In this document: piece by piece, positions 56,382 through 64,000 of the stretch
How the letters are laid out: every line of letters begins with the position of its first letter
Numbering within the stretch: the first letter of the stretch is position 1
DNA from: Flavobacterium sp. CG_23.5
GTDB lineage: Bacteria > Bacteroidota > Bacteroidia > Flavobacteriales > Flavobacteriaceae
Direction of reading: 5' to 3'
Assembly (NCBI RefSeq): GCF_017875765.1
Contig: NZ_JAGGNA010000001.1
Span: 2,941,001-3,005,000, forward strand
DNA length: 64,000 nucleotides
The notes under the pieces: model-generated
The model's database searches: none
Told to the model about the DNA's origin: nothing
Seen by the model: the letters and a program-made list of their open reading frames with translations, nothing else
Program-made: the position numbers and the translations under genes

Positions 56382-56389
56382 TACCTTTG
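56382..56389 (+). promoter_or_regulatory. -7 box of era
   Basis: TACCTTTG, an exact TAnnTTTG match, 20 bp before the era ATG. The wider word CTACCTTTGCAAAATA recurs before der. Confidence 0.55.
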
Positions 56390-56409
56390 CAAAATAAATT
56401 ATAATAAAA

Positions 56410-57291
56410 ATGTCACATAAAGCAGGTTTTGTAAATATCATAGGAAATCCAAACGTTGGGAAGTCAACATTAATGAATGCCTTCGTAGGGGAACGATTGT
56501 CAATCATTACATCTAAAGCACAAACAACTCGTCATAGAATTCTTGGGATTGTAAACGGAGAAGATTTTCAATTAATCTTATCTGATACACCAGGAATCAT
56601 CAAACCTGCATACGAAATGCAGGAATCCATGATGAATTTTGTAAAGTCGGCTTTTGAAGATGCTGATATTTTGATTTACATGGTCGAAATTGGCGAACAA
56701 GATTTAAAAGATGAAGCTTTTTTTAATAAAATTATTCACGCTACAATTCCGGTTCTTCTTTTATTGAACAAAATTGATACATCAAACCAAGTGCAACTGG
56801 AGGAACAAGTTGCTTTTTGGGCAGCGAAGGTTCCAAATGCTGAGATTTTCCCAATATCAGCCTTGCAGAATTTTAATGTTCCTGAAGTTTTTGGGAGAAT
56901 AATAGAATTGTTGCCGGAATCACCAGCTTATTATCCAAAAGATCAACTTACCGATAAACCGGAACGTTTCTTTGTAAACGAAACCATTCGTGAAAAAATC
57001 TTGCTAAATTACAGCAAAGAAATTCCATATGCAGTAGAAATAGTTACCGAAGAATTTTTTGAAGATGAGAACATCATTAGAATCCGTTCTTTAATTATGG
57101 TCGAACGTGAAACCCAAAAAGGAATCATCATTGGTCATAAAGGAGCTGCTTTGAAAAAAGTAGGGACCGAGTCCCGTGCTGATTTGGAGAAGTTTTTTGG
57201 TAAACAAATATTCATAGAACTTGTAGTGAAAGTGAATAAAAACTGGAGAAGTAATACCAATATGTTGAAACGTTTTGGGTACAATCAGTAA
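56410..57291 (+). CDS. era: GTPase Era
   Basis: Essential GTPase that binds 16S rRNA near its 3' end during 30S assembly. The 293-residue protein has G1 GNPNVGKST at about 12-20, G2 region TTRHRILG, G3 DTPG near 58, G4 NKID near 119, and a C-terminal KH domain with the GxxG-like loop GHKGAALKKVG near 242. Length is standard. It has its own promoter and terminator and is not linked to rnc here. Confidence 0.97.
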   Translation: MSHKAGFVNIIGNPNVGKSTLMNAFVGERLSIITSKAQTTRHRILGIVNGEDFQLILSDTPGIIKPAYEMQESMMNFVKSAFEDADILIYMVEIGEQDLKDEAFFNKIIHATIPVLLLLNKIDTSNQVQLEEQVAFWAAKVPNAEIFPISALQNFNVPEVFGRIIELLPESPAYYPKDQLTDKPERFFVNETIREKILLNYSKEIPYAVEIVTEEFFEDENIIRIRSLIMVERETQKGIIIGHKGAALKKVGTESRADLEKFFGKQIFIELVVKVNKNWRSNTNMLKRFGYNQ

Positions 57292-57408
57292 AGACAATAG
57301 CTCTAAAAAGCTTTGCATTGTTCTAATCCGATTCATTTTTAATTAAAACGATTGAAAAGGAGTTTGGATTTTTTTAAAATTCGAATGGAAATTTAAAAAA
57401 AAATATAA

Positions 57409-57450
57409 AATCAATATTGGAATTTGTTTTCCGATATTGATTTTTTTTTT
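57409..57450 (+). terminator. Terminator of era
   Basis: AATCAATATTGGAA and TTCCGATATTGATT form a 14-bp stem (one G-T pair) with loop TTTGTT, followed by T up to 57450. Confidence 0.88.
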
Positions 57451-57592
57451 AGCCCAGATAGAAATGAAAACCCCGCAGCCAGATGTTGTCGTTTTTCTTG
57501 TCGTGAAAAAGCGATCAACGAAAGCTCTTTTTGCGGCTTAGAAAGACACAACTTCTGGTGAGGAGTTGCAATGAAGAGCTGGATTAGCTGCT
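57451..57592 (+). repeat. Dispersed intergenic repeat, copy 4
   Basis: AGCCCAGATAGAAATGAAAA (57451-57470) is followed by middle block AGCGATCAACGAAAGCTC (57510-57527) and end block AGCTGGATTA (57577-57586). Same order as the other three copies. It ends at the stop codon of the minus-strand gene at 57591. Confidence 0.65.
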
Positions 57593-58088
57593 AAGAATTT
57601 AATATTTCTTTGTATAAATCTTCTAAATATTCCATTTGGTTGTTGCCATTTCTTCTGATTTGTGTGGCGATGAAGTACAATAGAAACCAAACGATAACCA
57701 TTAGAATCATGATGATGAAATCGAAAGTAGTGTCGAATTTTAAGATGTAATTGGAGTAGGCGATTCCGCCAAAAATTAAAAATATTCCAGCAGTAATAAA
57801 ATGAAGAAACATAAAAAACGTCCACAAGTTTGGGTCTGGTCCAAATAAACCTCTTATGTTTGTTAATGTAGGACTTGTGGGTTCTAATTCAAGATGTAAG
57901 TGAGGCGAGTAATATTTTTTTTGTGGGCCTTTTAGGTTCAACCAAATGTGGTACCCTCGTATTTTTACAAAATAATCATTGGATTTTATTTGGGTATAAT
58001 TAGCAAATTTTTGGCGCAATACATCTGCATTTTCCGGAATATCTTTATGAAACCGTAAACGAAGGCTAATTTCATTATTAATATCCAT
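57591..58088 (-). CDS. Membrane protein of unknown function between era and der
   Basis: A 165-residue protein with a soluble N-terminal domain of about 85 residues (LRLRFHKDIPENADVLRQKF..., KSNDYFVKIRGYHIWLNL) and two membrane helices (about 90-112 and 120-145), ending in a charged segment NNQMEYLEDLYKEIL. I do not recognise the family. It is divergent from der. The codon use and neat length make it a real gene. Confidence 0.72.
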   Translation of the reverse strand: MDINNEISLRLRFHKDIPENADVLRQKFANYTQIKSNDYFVKIRGYHIWLNLKGPQKKYYSPHLHLELEPTSPTLTNIRGLFGPDPNLWTFFMFLHFITAGIFLIFGGIAYSNYILKFDTTFDFIIMILMVIVWFLLYFIATQIRRNGNNQMEYLEDLYKEILNS

Positions 58089-58166
58089 AAGATTAATTTT
58101 ATTTGGTTAGAAAAATTTTGGTATTGCTAATATATTAAAAATATTGATATTCAAGTTATTTAACCC

Positions 58167-58174
58167 TACCTTTG
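58167..58174 (+). promoter_or_regulatory. -7 box of der
   Basis: TACCTTTG, an exact TAnnTTTG match, 23 bp before the der ATG and in the same 16-base context as the era promoter. Confidence 0.55.
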
Positions 58175-58196
58175 CAAAATATTTGAATTAAGGATT

Positions 58197-59507
58197 ATGA
58201 ACAACATAGTTGCCATTGTAGGAAGGCCAAACGTAGGAAAATCGACGCTTTTTAATCGATTGATACAAAGAAGAGAAGCGATTGTAGATTCAGTTTCGGG
58301 AGTTACCCGTGATAGAAACTACGGGAAAAGTGAGTGGAACGGAAAAGAATTTTCTGTAATTGATACGGGAGGATATGTTCGTGGATCGGATGACGTTTTT
58401 GAAGCAGAAATCCGTAAACAAGTAGAACTTGCTATTGATGAAGCGGATGTAATCATATTTGTGGTTGATGTTGAAGAAGGCATTACTCCAATGGATGATG
58501 CTGTTGCAAGATTGTTGCGTAAAGTGACTAAGCCGGTTTTACTTGCTGTAAATAAGGTGGATAATGCGATGCGTGAGAAAGATGCAATTGAGTTTTATAA
58601 TTTAGGTTTAGGTGAATATTATACTTTTGCAAGTATTTCTGGAAGTGGAACAGGCGATTTATTGGATGCATTAATTGATGCTTTTCCTGTAAAACCAGAG
58701 CCAACTCAAGAAGAAATTGTATTGCCTCGTTTTGCAGTTGTAGGTCGTCCTAATGCTGGAAAATCAAGTTTTATCAATGCTTTAATTGGTAAAGAGCGTT
58801 ACATTGTTACTGACATTGCGGGTACTACTCGTGATTCTATTGATACAAAATTTGACCGTTTTGGTTTCGAATTCAACTTGGTTGATACTGCTGGAATTCG
58901 TCGTAAAGCAAAGGTAAAAGAAGATTTAGAGTTTTATTCAGTAATGCGTTCAGTACGTGCGATTGAACATGCTGATATTTGTATCTTGATTATTGATGCA
59001 ACACGTGGATTTGAAGGGCAGGATCAAAGTATTTTTTGGTTGGCTGAAAAAAACAGAAAAGGGGTTGTGATTTTAGTTAATAAATGGGATTTAGTCGAAA
59101 AAGAAACGATGTCAACCCGTGATTATGAAGAAAAAATTAGAGAAGAATTAATGCCATTTACGGATGTGCCTATTCTTTTTGTTTCTGCTTTAACAAAACA
59201 ACGTTTATTAAAAGCATTAGAAGCAACAGTAAAAGTTTTCGAAAATAGACAACAACGCATTGCAACTTCAAAATTCAATGAATTTATGTTGAAAGTGATT
59301 GAAGCCTATCCACCACCCGCAACCAAAGGAAAGTATGTGAAAATTAAATATTGTATGCAGTTGCCCACACCAACGCCTCAGTTTGTATTTTTTGCCAATA
59401 TGCCACAATATGTAAAAGAACCTTACAAACGTTATCTGGAAAATAAAATTAGAGAAAACTGGGACTTTTCAGGAGTGCCAATCGATATTTATATCAGAGA
59501 GAAGTAA
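58197..59507 (+). CDS. der: GTPase Der (EngA)
   Basis: Double-GTPase needed for 50S ribosome assembly. The 436-residue protein has G domain 1 with GRPNVGKST at 8-16, DTGG near 56 and NKVD near 118, and G domain 2 with GRPNAGKSS near 182, DTAG near 229 and NKWD near 294. A C-terminal KH-like domain (about 350-436, [15 protein letters not shown]) follows. Order and length are standard. Confidence 0.97.
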   Translation: MNNIVAIVGRPNVGKSTLFNRLIQRREAIVDSVSGVTRDRNYGKSEWNGKEFSVIDTGGYVRGSDDVFEAEIRKQVELAIDEADVIIFVVDVEEGITPMDDAVARLLRKVTKPVLLAVNKVDNAMREKDAIEFYNLGLGEYYTFASISGSGTGDLLDALIDAFPVKPEPTQEEIVLPRFAVVGRPNAGKSSFINALIGKERYIVTDIAGTTRDSIDTKFDRFGFEFNLVDTAGIRRKAKVKEDLEFYSVMRSVRAIEHADICILIIDATRGFEGQDQSIFWLAEKNRKGVVILVNKWDLVEKETMSTRDYEEKIREELMPFTDVPILFVSALTKQRLLKALEATVKVFENRQQRIATSKFNEFMLKVIEAYPPPATKGKYVKIKYCMQLPTPTPQFVFFANMPQYVKEPYKRYLENKIRENWDFSGVPIDIYIREK

Positions 59508-59531
59508 TTTTTATTTCCGCTGTTCTATTAT

Positions 59532-59567
59532 AAAGTTTATTGAGTTTGCAAAAACTCGGTAAACTTT
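59532..59567 (+). terminator. Terminator of der
   Basis: AAAGTTTATTGAGTTT (59532-59547) pairs over 16 bp with AAACTCGGTAAACTTT (59552-59567), two G-T pairs, loop GCAA, then a T-rich tail. Confidence 0.9.
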
Positions 59568-59585
59568 TTTTATTTTTATAAAAAA

Positions 59586-60377
59586 ATGAAATCAATAAAT
59601 GGTAAAGTAGTTTGGATTACTGGAGCTTCAAGCGGGATAGGGGAAGCTTTGGCTTATGAACTTAGCAAGAGAGACTGCAAGCTCATTTTGTCTGCACGAA
59701 ATATTGAAAATTTGGAAAGGGTAAAATCTCGGTGTGTAAATGCATCAGTAGTTCTCCTGCCTTTTGATTTAACTGATTTTGATGATGCCAAAAAACATGT
59801 TGAAAGTGCTATTTCTGCTTTCGGAAAAATTGACGTTCTTGTAAATAACGGTGGAGTAAGTCAACGTTCACTTTTAGCGGAAACTGATTTTGAAGTGGAT
59901 AAAAAACTGATTGAAGTAGATTATCTGGGAACTATTGCTTTAACAAAGGCTTTGTTGCCCCATTTTATCAAAAATAGAGAAGGACATTTTGTAACCATAA
60001 CGAGCTTAATGGGAAAGTTTGGTTCTCCATATCGTTCCGGTTATTGTGGTGCGAAACATGCCTTGCATGGTTTTTTTGACGTACTGCGGATGGAACATCA
60101 AAAAGACAGTATCAATGTCACCCTAATTTGTCCTGGATTTATTCAAACTAATGTAGCTATAAATGCTCTTACTGCCAATGGATCGAAGCAAAATATCGAT
60201 GATGAAGCTACTTTAAATGGTATGCCAGTGGCTGTTTTTGCTAAAAAATTAATCAATGCCGTTGAATCTACAAAGTTTGAAGCTTACATCGGTGGAAAAG
60301 AAGTTTTAGGTGTTTATTTGAAGCGATTTTTTCCTAAATTGTTACACCGGTTTGTTTTGAAAAGCAAAGTGAGATGA
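59586..60377 (+). CDS. Short-chain dehydrogenase/reductase
   Basis: A 263-residue classical SDR. The NAD(P)-binding loop TGASSGIG lies at about 12-19, the NNGG motif near 89, the catalytic serine in TITSLMGKF near 139, and YxxxK in SGYCGAKHA near 152. The sequence after it (CPGFIQTNVA) is the usual PG motif. Substrate unknown. The gene starts 18 bp after the der hairpin, so it probably has its own promoter. Confidence 0.92.
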   Translation: MKSINGKVVWITGASSGIGEALAYELSKRDCKLILSARNIENLERVKSRCVNASVVLLPFDLTDFDDAKKHVESAISAFGKIDVLVNNGGVSQRSLLAETDFEVDKKLIEVDYLGTIALTKALLPHFIKNREGHFVTITSLMGKFGSPYRSGYCGAKHALHGFFDVLRMEHQKDSINVTLICPGFIQTNVAINALTANGSKQNIDDEATLNGMPVAVFAKKLINAVESTKFEAYIGGKEVLGVYLKRFFPKLLHRFVLKSKVR

Positions 60378-60417
60378 TTTGGAATTTTTAATCGTGTACT
60401 TTGGTATTTATATTATT

Positions 60418-60446
60418 AAAAAATCCCAAGCAATGGGGATTTTTTT
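60418..60446. terminator. Bidirectional terminator
   Basis: AAAAAATCCC and GGGATTTTTT flank AAGCAATG. It serves the convergent SDR gene and the small membrane protein gene. Confidence 0.8.
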
Positions 60447-60468
60447 AAGTTAAGATGGATTCGAACGA

Positions 60469-60708
60469 TTAGCTTTCTTCTTCTTCTTCTAAAGTTTCCA
60501 TTGGATGATCCTCATACCAATCCTTAAAAGTTTTTACTGTTCTGTAATCATCATGTAAAACGGTATATACCATAAACAAGATTAATGGTATACCAATGCA
60601 ATACAAGGTCATTATTACCGGCAAAGAAACATTAGTTTGACATAAACCAGCAAAAATAAAAACATATAAAGTGGTAAACCACACGAGTTTAATTGCAGAA
60701 TTTTTCAT
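60469..60708 (-). CDS. Small membrane protein of unknown function
   Basis: A 79-residue protein with two membrane helices (about 7-25 and 29-49) and an acidic cytoplasmic tail ending in a run of glutamates (ETLEEEEES). No recognised domain. The size, hydrophobicity pattern and following terminator support a real gene. The 241 bp between it and the TPM gene hold only the terminator at 60895. Confidence 0.65.
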   Translation of the reverse strand: MKNSAIKLVWFTTLYVFIFAGLCQTNVSLPVIMTLYCIGIPLILFMVYTVLHDDYRTVKTFKDWYEDHPMETLEEEEES

Positions 60709-60894
60709 GGCTTTTTCTATTAAAGTTACATTAAGTTTGATTAAAATAGAGTTAAAGTATTCATAATCAATGTATATTTATGTAAATTTCAAGAATGATG
60801 AATTTATATAAAATGGTATGTATTTATTTTTTGAACTGATATCGCCAATATGAAAAAGAAATTCCCTGTACAATAGTTAGAAAGTCTCGAACAA

Positions 60895-60919
60895 AAAAAG
60901 CTGCAACTTGCAGCTTTTT
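60895..60919 (-). terminator. Terminator of the lemA-TPM group
   Basis: AAAAAGCTGC and GCAGCTTTTT around AACTT, on the minus strand beyond the stop of the TPM gene at 60950. Confidence 0.85.
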
Positions 60920-60949
60920 ATTTAAGATTGTAATTGTAAAATATATTTG

Positions 60950-61762
60950 TTACCAATCGCCACTGGAACCACCACCAGAGAATCCTCCGCCACCAAATCC
61001 ACCACCAAAACCGCCGCCTCCGCCGCCAAATCCGCCTCCAGATGAACCACCAAAACCTCCGCCACCGCTATTTCTGCCGAGACTGCTCAGTAATATTATA
61101 TCCAGTAAACTCGGACCTCCTCCTGAATTGCCGGAATTTCCGCCACCGCCTCTTCTGTTTTTGGAAATTAGAATTAAGATAATAACGATAATAACAATGA
61201 AAGGTAAGATCGGGAATCCTTTATCTTGTTTGGTTTGTTTTCTTTCGCCTTTGTATTTGCCTTTGAAAACATTTATTATGGCATCGGTACCTTTGTCAAG
61301 TCCGCTGTAGTAACTTCCTGCTTTAAATTCGGGAATGATGATATTTCTAATTATTTCGCCTCCAATTCCTGCCGTCAATCGATCTTCTAATCCATAACCT
61401 GGATTTATAGCTATTTTTCTTTCGGCTTTAGCCAATAAAATAATTACACCATTGTCGTCTTTTGCGGTTCCTCCAATACCCCAGGTTTGTCCCCATTTAG
61501 TCGCTAGCTGGCTAACATCTTCGTTTTTGAGACTTTCTATGGTAACAATCACAATTTGAGTAGTGGTGGAATCGGAATATTTAATGAGTTTTTCTTCTAA
61601 TTGCGTTTTTTCGGTCGCGCTTAATACATTCGCATAATCATAAACAGAAGTTTGCAAACTTGGTTTTTCCGGAATTGTAAATTGGGCAAAACTAATTTGT
61701 GTAAATAAAAAACAAACGAGTAATTGTAGGACGATTGGGGAATTCTTTTTTAGTAAAATCAT
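60950..61762 (-). CDS. TPM-domain membrane protein with glycine-rich tail
   Basis: A 270-residue protein with a signal peptide (about 1-26), a TPM domain (about 35-160; VYDYANVLSATEKTQLEEKL, LLAKAERKIAINPGYGLED), one membrane helix (about 187-202) and a tail of some 65 residues made almost only of Gly, Ser and Phe. This is the YgcG-type layout. The TPM fold is linked to membrane repair and photosystem assembly, but the bacterial role is unclear. Start overlaps the stop of the second TPM gene (TAATG). Confidence 0.85.
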   Translation of the reverse strand: MILLKKNSPIVLQLLVCFLFTQISFAQFTIPEKPSLQTSVYDYANVLSATEKTQLEEKLIKYSDSTTTQIVIVTIESLKNEDVSQLATKWGQTWGIGGTAKDDNGVIILLAKAERKIAINPGYGLEDRLTAGIGGEIIRNIIIPEFKAGSYYSGLDKGTDAIINVFKGKYKGERKQTKQDKGFPILPFIVIIVIILILISKNRRGGGGNSGNSGGGPSLLDIILLSSLGRNSGGGGFGGSSGGGFGGGGGGFGGGFGGGGFSGGGSSGDW

Positions 61763-62199
61763 TATCCTTTAGATATTTCGTTTGATAATTCATTGTTGTC
61801 ATCTGCTGACCATGGAAAATGTTTTTTCAATTGTTCTCCTGCCATCAAAATGCCATCAATAAGCCCTTGTTTGAAATTGTCTTTTTTGAATTGTGTAGCC
61901 ATCACATCTTTGGTAGTATCCCAAAAATCATTTGCAACAACATCATCGATGCCTTTGTCTCCGCAAATCACAAATTTTTTGTCAGCAACGGCAAAATATA
62001 ATAAAACACCGTTTTTAAGTTGCGTTTCGTTCATTTTCAATTCATTAAATACTTCCAAAGCCCTGTCGAACGGAACTTTGGAAGTTGTTTTTTCTATATG
62101 TACCCTAATCTCGCCAGAAGTATTTTTTTCGGCCATGCGAATAGCTTCCACAACGGCTTGTTCTTCTTCTTTGGTTAAAAAATCTTCTACTTTTGACAT
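61762..62199 (-). CDS. TPM-domain protein
   Basis: A 145-residue soluble protein with a single TPM domain: VVEAIRMAEKNTSGEIRVHIE, FNELKMNETQLKNGVLLYFAV and the FVICGDKGIDDVV motif near residue 75. No signal peptide or membrane helix is seen. It overlaps the following TPM gene by 1 bp and lies downstream of lemA, a common Bacteroidota triplet. A long hairpin is found between lemA and this gene. Confidence 0.85.
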   Translation of the reverse strand: MSKVEDFLTKEEEQAVVEAIRMAEKNTSGEIRVHIEKTTSKVPFDRALEVFNELKMNETQLKNGVLLYFAVADKKFVICGDKGIDDVVANDFWDTTKDVMATQFKKDNFKQGLIDGILMAGEQLKKHFPWSADDNNELSNEISKG

Positions 62200-62219
62200 G
62201 GGAAAAATTTTTAAATGAA

Positions 62220-62269
62220 GATTAACGATTTTTGATTGCAGTATATTCTACAATCAAAAATCGTTAATC
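62220..62269 (-). other. Perfect 19-bp inverted repeat between lemA and TPM
   Basis: GATTAACGATTTTTGATTG (62220-62238) and its exact complement (62251-62269) flank a 12-base loop. On the minus strand it falls after the lemA stop and before the TPM start. No long T run follows, so it may be a processing or attenuating stem rather than a simple terminator. Confidence 0.7.
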
Positions 62270-62287
62270 GAAAATCTGAAATCGTTT

Positions 62288-62875
62288 TTAGAATTTTACT
62301 TCAACAGGTTTATCAGCTCCTTCAACAGAATTGAAATATGCTTTTTCTTTGAAACCAAAAATACCAGCAAACAAGCTGTTTGGAAACGTTTTAATGTGAG
62401 AGTTATATGGTTTTACCGCCTCGTTAAAACGGGTTCTAGCTGTAAGGATTTGATTTTCAGTACTGGCTAATTCATCTTGTAATTTCAAGAAATTCTGATT
62501 GGCTTTCAAATCAGGATATTGCTCTACGGTTACTAATAATCTAGACAAAGAACTGCTTACGCCACTTTGTGCTTTGTTGAATTCGGCTAATTTTTCCGGT
62601 GTAATATTCGTTGGGTCAACAGTTGTTGAAGTTGCTTTGGCACGGGCTTCAATTACAGCTGTTAAAGTGCTTTTTTCAAATTCGGCGGCTCCTTTTACGG
62701 TATTTACTAAATTACCAATAAGGTCATTTCTTCTTTGGTAAGCAGTCTGTACGTCTCCCCAAGATTGCTCAACGGTTTGATTTAATGCAACAGCAGTATT
62801 GTTAATTCCTTTAACCCAGCTGTAAATTCCAATGATAACAACTGCTACGATAATCCAAGGCAAAAATCTTTTCAT
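62288..62875 (-). CDS. LemA family protein
   Basis: A 195-residue protein with an N-terminal membrane helix (about 4-20) followed by a helical periplasmic domain. Family motifs: YQRRNDLIGNLVNTVKGAAEFEKSTL, VTVEQYPDLKANQNF, LQDELASTENQI and ARTRFNEAVKPYN. LemA proteins are envelope proteins of unknown function, usually next to TPM genes as here. ATG at 62875, 12 bp beyond the stop of the MerR gene. Confidence 0.92.
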   Translation of the reverse strand: MKRFLPWIIVAVVIIGIYSWVKGINNTAVALNQTVEQSWGDVQTAYQRRNDLIGNLVNTVKGAAEFEKSTLTAVIEARAKATSTTVDPTNITPEKLAEFNKAQSGVSSSLSRLLVTVEQYPDLKANQNFLKLQDELASTENQILTARTRFNEAVKPYNSHIKTFPNSLFAGIFGFKEKAYFNSVEGADKPVEVKF

Positions 62876-62887
62876 GTTTATTTAATT

Positions 62888-63220
62888 TTAAAGTTGATTT
62901 TTAATATTTGTTAATTGTGTTCTTATTGTTTCTAGTTTGCGTATAATTTCAAATTTATCCAAGGTTTTTTTCTGTCCTTCTTTCAAATGTGTTTTGGCAC
63001 CTTCCAGCGTAAAACCTCTTTCCTTCACTAAATGAAAGATGAGTTGTAAATTCGTTACGTCTTCGGGCGTGAACATTCTGTTGCCTTTGGCGTTTTTTTT
63101 AGGTTTTAAAATGTCAAATTCATTATCCCAAAAACGGATAAGCGATGCATTCACATCAAATGCTTTAGCTACTTCGCCAATGCTGTAATATCTTTTGTCT
63201 TTAGAAAGTTCAATATGCAT
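62888..63220 (-). CDS. MerR family transcriptional regulator
   Basis: A 110-residue regulator with the MerR winged-helix domain at its N-terminus (YYSIGEVAKAFDVNASLIRFWDNEF, KGNRMFTPEDVTNLQLI) and a coiled coil at the end. It lacks metal-binding cysteines, so it is not a metal sensor of the MerR type. ATG at 63220 is chosen; a TTG at 63241 would add seven lysine/asparagine-rich residues. Between the M23 peptidase and lemA on the same strand. Confidence 0.88.
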   Translation of the reverse strand: MHIELSKDKRYYSIGEVAKAFDVNASLIRFWDNEFDILKPKKNAKGNRMFTPEDVTNLQLIFHLVKERGFTLEGAKTHLKEGQKKTLDKFEIIRKLETIRTQLTNIKNQL

Positions 63221-63252
63221 ATTATTTTTATTTTTTGTCAAGTTGAATTGTC

Positions 63253-63316
63253 ACTGAATACTATTTTATGATCTTTTATCTGAACACTGCGAACCGAACA
63301 CTGAATACTATTTTTG
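63253..63316. repeat. Short direct repeat
   Basis: CACTGAATACTATTTT occurs at 63253-63268 and again at 63300-63315, in the gap between the M23 gene and the MerR gene. Low complexity; no function suggested. Confidence 0.55.
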
Positions 63317-63318
63317 TA

Positions 63319-64000
63319 TTAGTCTAATGATTGATTTTCTTGATTAGCCAATTTTGATATCGCAACATACTCAATCGCAGAAATATTGCCATAATAAAAA
63401 TTAAGCGGATTCACCACTTTCTCATCTTTGTGCACTTCATAATGTAAATGAGGACCTTCAGACCTTCCGGTACTCCCTACATATCCTATAATATCACCAC
63501 GTTTTATCCTTTGGCCGGCTCTACAATTGTATTTACTTAAATGGGCATATAATGTTTCATAACCGTAACCGTGCCTTAGTACAATGTGATTTCCGTATCC
63601 TGATGCTGTATTGTCTGCTTTTTCAACAACTCCATCACCAGTTGCATAAATTGGAGTTCCTATTTTTGCAGAAAAATCCATGCCTTCATGCATCTTTCTT
63701 ACCTTAGTAAAAGGGTCCGTTCGATAACCAAAACCGGAGGCTAAACTTTTCAAATTCTCATTCCTTACGGGTTGAATAGCAGGAATAGCAGCTAATAATT
63801 TATCTTTTGCTTTAGCCAATTTCAAAATATAATCCAGTGATTTAGACTGGATGGCTAGCTCCTTGCTCAGCACATCAACTCTTTTGGTGGTATTGATTAC
63901 CAACTGAGAATTGTCATATCCTTCCAACGCTTTGTACCGATTGATTTTACTGAAACCTGCCTTTCTTTCTTCAGCAGGAATTGGTTTAGCATTAAAATAA
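63319..64000 (-). CDS. M23 family metallopeptidase (partial, 5' end beyond window)
   Basis: C-terminal part of a zinc endopeptidase that cuts peptidoglycan peptides. The LytM motifs are visible: GYRTDPFTKVRKMHEGMDF with the first His and Asp ligands, and GPHLHYEVH with the HxH pair; LYAHLS lies between. The frame is open to the right edge, reading (M/L)FNAKPIPAEERKAGF upstream, so the start lies outside. A coiled region (about the first 80 residues seen) precedes the peptidase domain, as in membrane-bound M23 proteins. Upstream of merR and lemA. Confidence 0.9.
   Translation of the reverse strand, partial: YFNAKPIPAEERKAGFSKINRYKALEGYDNSQLVINTTKRVDVLSKELAIQSKSLDYILKLAKAKDKLLAAIPAIQPVRNENLKSLASGFGYRTDPFTKVRKMHEGMDFSAKIGTPIYATGDGVVEKADNTASGYGNHIVLRHGYGYETLYAHLSKYNCRAGQRIKRGDIIGYVGSTGRSEGPHLHYEVHKDEKVVNPLNFYYGNISAIEYVAISKLANQENQSLD

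Overview
The window is a contiguous piece of an AT-rich Bacteroidota chromosome, almost certainly from the family Flavobacteriaceae and most like Flavobacterium. The evidence is a gldKLMN gliding/type IX secretion operon, an exosortase F pair, a short RpoD without region 1.1, the flavobacterial order of the division and cell-wall (dcw) genes, Bacteroidota -7 boxes (TAnnTTTG) before many genes, and few Shine-Dalgarno sequences. I see no phage, insertion sequence, CRISPR array or other island. It reads as core chromosome with a few accessory genes.

Layout. 1-16.0 kb: one dcw operon on the plus strand (mraZ, rsmH, ftsL, ftsI, murE, mraY, murD, ftsW, murG, murC, ftsQ, ftsA, ftsZ), preceded by a helically phased array of GTGGT boxes that look like MraZ operators and closed by a strong terminator. 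16.1-17.9 kb: yqeY, tRNA-Arg(TCG), an M90/MtfA-like peptidase. 17.9-23.2 kb, minus strand: rpe, rpoD, pnp, rpsO and a GAF-type free-methionine-sulfoxide reductase. 23.3-26.6 kb: exosortase xrtF with its partner, an ATP-cone/nuclease fusion, and a beta-CASP metallo-beta-lactamase nuclease. 26.6-29.5 kb: a probable metal (copper-like) cassette made of a HYC_CC_PP protein, a TonB-dependent receptor and a secreted HMA protein. 29.8-32.5 kb: DedA protein and groES-groEL. 32.7-37.3 kb, minus strand: miaB, sigma-54 activator, lptE, TPR protein, secG. 37.9-48.3 kb: a small membrane protein, topA, an arginase-fold protein with altered metal ligands, gldKLMN and an FAD oxidoreductase. 48.3-56.3 kb: DUF983, ABC-F ATPase, App1 phosphatase, lipid kinase, GNAT/FemX-like protein, pterin dehydratase, DUF1761, a plant-type LRR protein and two identical initiator tRNA-Met genes. 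56.4-60.7 kb: era, a membrane protein, der, an SDR and a small membrane protein. 60.9-64.0 kb, minus strand: an M23 peptidase that runs off the right edge, a MerR regulator, lemA and two TPM proteins.

How the genes work together. The first 16 kb makes lipid II (MurC, D, E, MraY, MurG) and the divisome (FtsL, I, W, Q, A, Z). GldK, L, M and N build the proton-driven core of the type IX secretion system. LptE, SecG and TonB-dependent uptake serve the same envelope. PNPase with S15, Era, Der, YqeY, MiaB and the ABC-F protein serve RNA metabolism and translation.

Intergenic space holds a dispersed repeat family of about 90-150 bp. I found four copies of one form and two of a related form by eye. 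The most unusual items are the MraZ box array, the ATP-cone/PD-(D/E)xK fusion, the arginase-fold protein with three altered ligands beside gldK, the HYC/TonB/HMA cassette, and an orphan exosortase with no visible substrate.
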